In this document: one piece after another, positions 5,909 to 7,202 of the stretch
Layout of the letters: each line of letters opens with the position of its first letter
Numbering within the stretch: the stretch's first letter is position 1
Source: Candidatus Cloacimonadota bacterium
Lineage (GTDB): Bacteria; Hydrothermota; E44-bin80
Assembly: GCA_004376305.1 (NCBI GenBank)
Contig: SOKD01000257.1
Location: forward strand, 1-7,202
DNA: 7,202 bases
Reading direction: 5' to 3'
Notes under the pieces: generated by a model
The model's input: only the letters and a program-made list of their open reading frames with translations
Told to the model about the DNA's origin: nothing
Databases searched by the model: none
Translations under genes and position numbers: made by a program

Positions 5909-5913
5909 GGAGG
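5909..5913 (+). promoter_or_regulatory. Ribosome binding site for the second ATPase
   Basis: GGAGG lies 4 nt before GTG 5918, the start that reproduces the N-terminus of the upstream paralogue. The ATG at 5914 is in another frame. With only 11 bp between the two genes, co-transcription is likely. Confidence 0.7.
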
Positions 5914-5917
5914 ATGT

Positions 5918-7202
5918 GTGAAGGAAAAAATTGGTGCATTGCTTACAAAGGCAAACATAATTACAGAAGAGCAGCTCCAGAATGCACTTGCAGAACAGAA
6001 GAAAACAGGGGAGAGAATTGGTTCTGCCCTTATAAATCTGGGATATATCGAAGCAGATACGCTTGTCAATTTTCTCAGCAGGCAGTTTAAAATTCCTCCC
6101 ATTCGACTTGAAGATATTAAACCAGATCCTGCCATTATCTCATTGATTAATGCAGAAGTTGCAAATCGTTATGAAGTGTTTCCGGTCAAGAAGATAGGGA
6201 AGTCACTGTTTCTGGCAATGTCAAATCCAAGCGATATTTATGCAATTGAAGATGTAAGCTTTAATACAGGGCTGGATATACTTCCACGGGTTGCTTCTAC
6301 GCTGGATATCAAAAAATTGCTGAATGAATATTATCCAGTAACAAAAGAGATAAGCAGCGTCAGGGAATTTGAAGAGGAACTCGGTTTTGATGATGAGTTC
6401 GAGTTGGTTGATGGTGAATTTGATGAAATGTTGGAGCAGGAGGATATCAGCAAGCTTGAAGCTTCAGGCAAGTCTGCACCGGTAATAAAAATCGTAAATT
6501 TCCTCATAACTGATGCGGTCAAGCGAGGTGCAAGTGATATTCACATTGAGCCTTACGAGAAACTCTTTAGAGTTCGATTCAGAATAGATGGTGTTCTCCA
6601 GGAAGTTATGTCTCCACCCATTAGAATGAAAGGAGCAATGGTTTCGAGGGTTAAAATTATGTCGGGGCTTGATATTTCCGAAAGAAGAATTCCCCAGGAT
6701 GGGAGGATAAATGTGCGTGTGGGAGAGAAGGTAATTGACCTCAGGGTTTCTATTGTTCCTACCTTATTTGGAGAGAAGGTAGTAATGAGAATTCTCGACA
6801 AGAGCGCATTAATGCTTGACATGAAAGATCTTGGTTTTGAAGAGAATTCATTACGTGAATTCATAAATGCGATAGAACAACCATATGGGATAGTACTTGT
6901 TACGGGACCAACCGGGAGTGGGAAATCAACAACACTCTATTCTGCGTTGAGCAGATTGAATACAAACGAGGTGCAGATAATAACTGCTGAAGACCCGATT
7001 GAATACAATTTGAAAGGAATTATTCAGGTTCAAGTCAATGAAGATATTGGTTTCACTTTTGGCTCAGCATTGAGAGCGTTCTTAAGGCAGTCGCCGAATA
7101 TTATCATGATTGGAGAGATAAGGGATACAGAAACTGCAGAAATTGCTGTACGGGCAGCTCTCACCGGACACCTTGTCCTTTCAACAATTCACACAAATGA
7201 TG
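5918..7202 (+). CDS. gspE: Second GspE/PilB-type ATPase (3' end beyond the window)
   Basis: An open frame of 428 codons running off the window edge, reading VKEKIGALLTKANIITEEQL at its start. Architecture matches the gene before it: two MshEN motifs (4-27 and 33-56), a strongly acidic linker (about 144-182), SDIHIEPYE (206-214), Walker A GPTGSGKST (330-338), Asp box TAEDPIEY (356-363), Walker B IIMIGEIRD (395-403), and the beginning of the His box STIHTND (422-428) where the window ends. The zinc module and C-terminus are not visible. A hand count over 107 aligned residues of the N2/linker region gives 68 identities with the upstream ATPase, so the two are paralogues that separated long ago. 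HTND is more PilB-like than the HTNT of the first copy, hinting at different roles. Start GTG is chosen by the GGAGG spacing and the paralogue alignment. Confidence 0.88.
   Translation, partial: MKEKIGALLTKANIITEEQLQNALAEQKKTGERIGSALINLGYIEADTLVNFLSRQFKIPPIRLEDIKPDPAIISLINAEVANRYEVFPVKKIGKSLFLAMSNPSDIYAIEDVSFNTGLDILPRVASTLDIKKLLNEYYPVTKEISSVREFEEELGFDDEFELVDGEFDEMLEQEDISKLEASGKSAPVIKIVNFLITDAVKRGASDIHIEPYEKLFRVRFRIDGVLQEVMSPPIRMKGAMVSRVKIMSGLDISERRIPQDGRINVRVGEKVIDLRVSIVPTLFGEKVVMRILDKSALMLDMKDLGFEENSLREFINAIEQPYGIVLVTGPTGSGKSTTLYSALSRLNTNEVQIITAEDPIEYNLKGIIQVQVNEDIGFTFGSALRAFLRQSPNIIMIGEIRDTETAEIAVRAALTGHLVLSTIHTND

Overview
The window looks like a chromosomal stretch from a Gram-negative (diderm) bacterium of moderate GC, roughly low-40s % by eye. 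The diderm call rests on two family-9 heptosyltransferases plus a GmhB-type phosphatase (inner-core LPS heptose), a predicted lipoprotein peptidase and two GspE/PilB-type ATPases. I cannot fix the phylum. The mix of starts with and without a Shine-Dalgarno sequence would suit several groups, such as anammox planctomycetes, Nitrospirota or delta-proteobacterial lineages; that is inference only. I see no phage, transposon, CRISPR, tRNA or rRNA.

Layout: 1-341 is AT-rich and has no convincing gene. It carries a very good sigma70-type promoter pointing left (minus strand, 240-268) and several small inverted repeats. All genes are on the plus strand: a PPOX-like flavin-binding split-barrel protein (342-770); an M23 metallopeptidase lipoprotein (790-1500); two GT9 heptosyltransferases (1578-2585 and 2615-3598); a GmhB-like HAD phosphatase (3595-4149, overlapping the previous stop by 4 nt); and two consecutive GspE/PilB-type ATPases (4194-5906, and 5918 to beyond the window edge).

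How they fit: the two transferases and the phosphatase form an LPS-heptose module. GmhB dephosphorylates heptose-1,7-bisphosphate on the way to ADP-heptose, and the transferases use ADP-heptose. The ATPase pair starts from its own near-consensus promoter, whose -35 box contains the gmhB stop codon, so the secretion/pilus genes have an independent input but no visible terminator separates them from the LPS genes. Both ATPases carry two copies of the MshEN-type c-di-GMP-binding motif, so second-messenger control of pilus assembly or type II secretion is a reasonable prediction.

Most of the window is recognisable housekeeping and envelope biology. The more unusual points are: a run of four genes without Shine-Dalgarno sequences, some with -10-like boxes almost touching the start codon; a GmhB-like enzyme lacking the zinc-loop cysteines; a nested inverted-repeat cluster at 1523-1563; and the tandem ATPase paralogues. 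I did not find evidence for a wholly new system.
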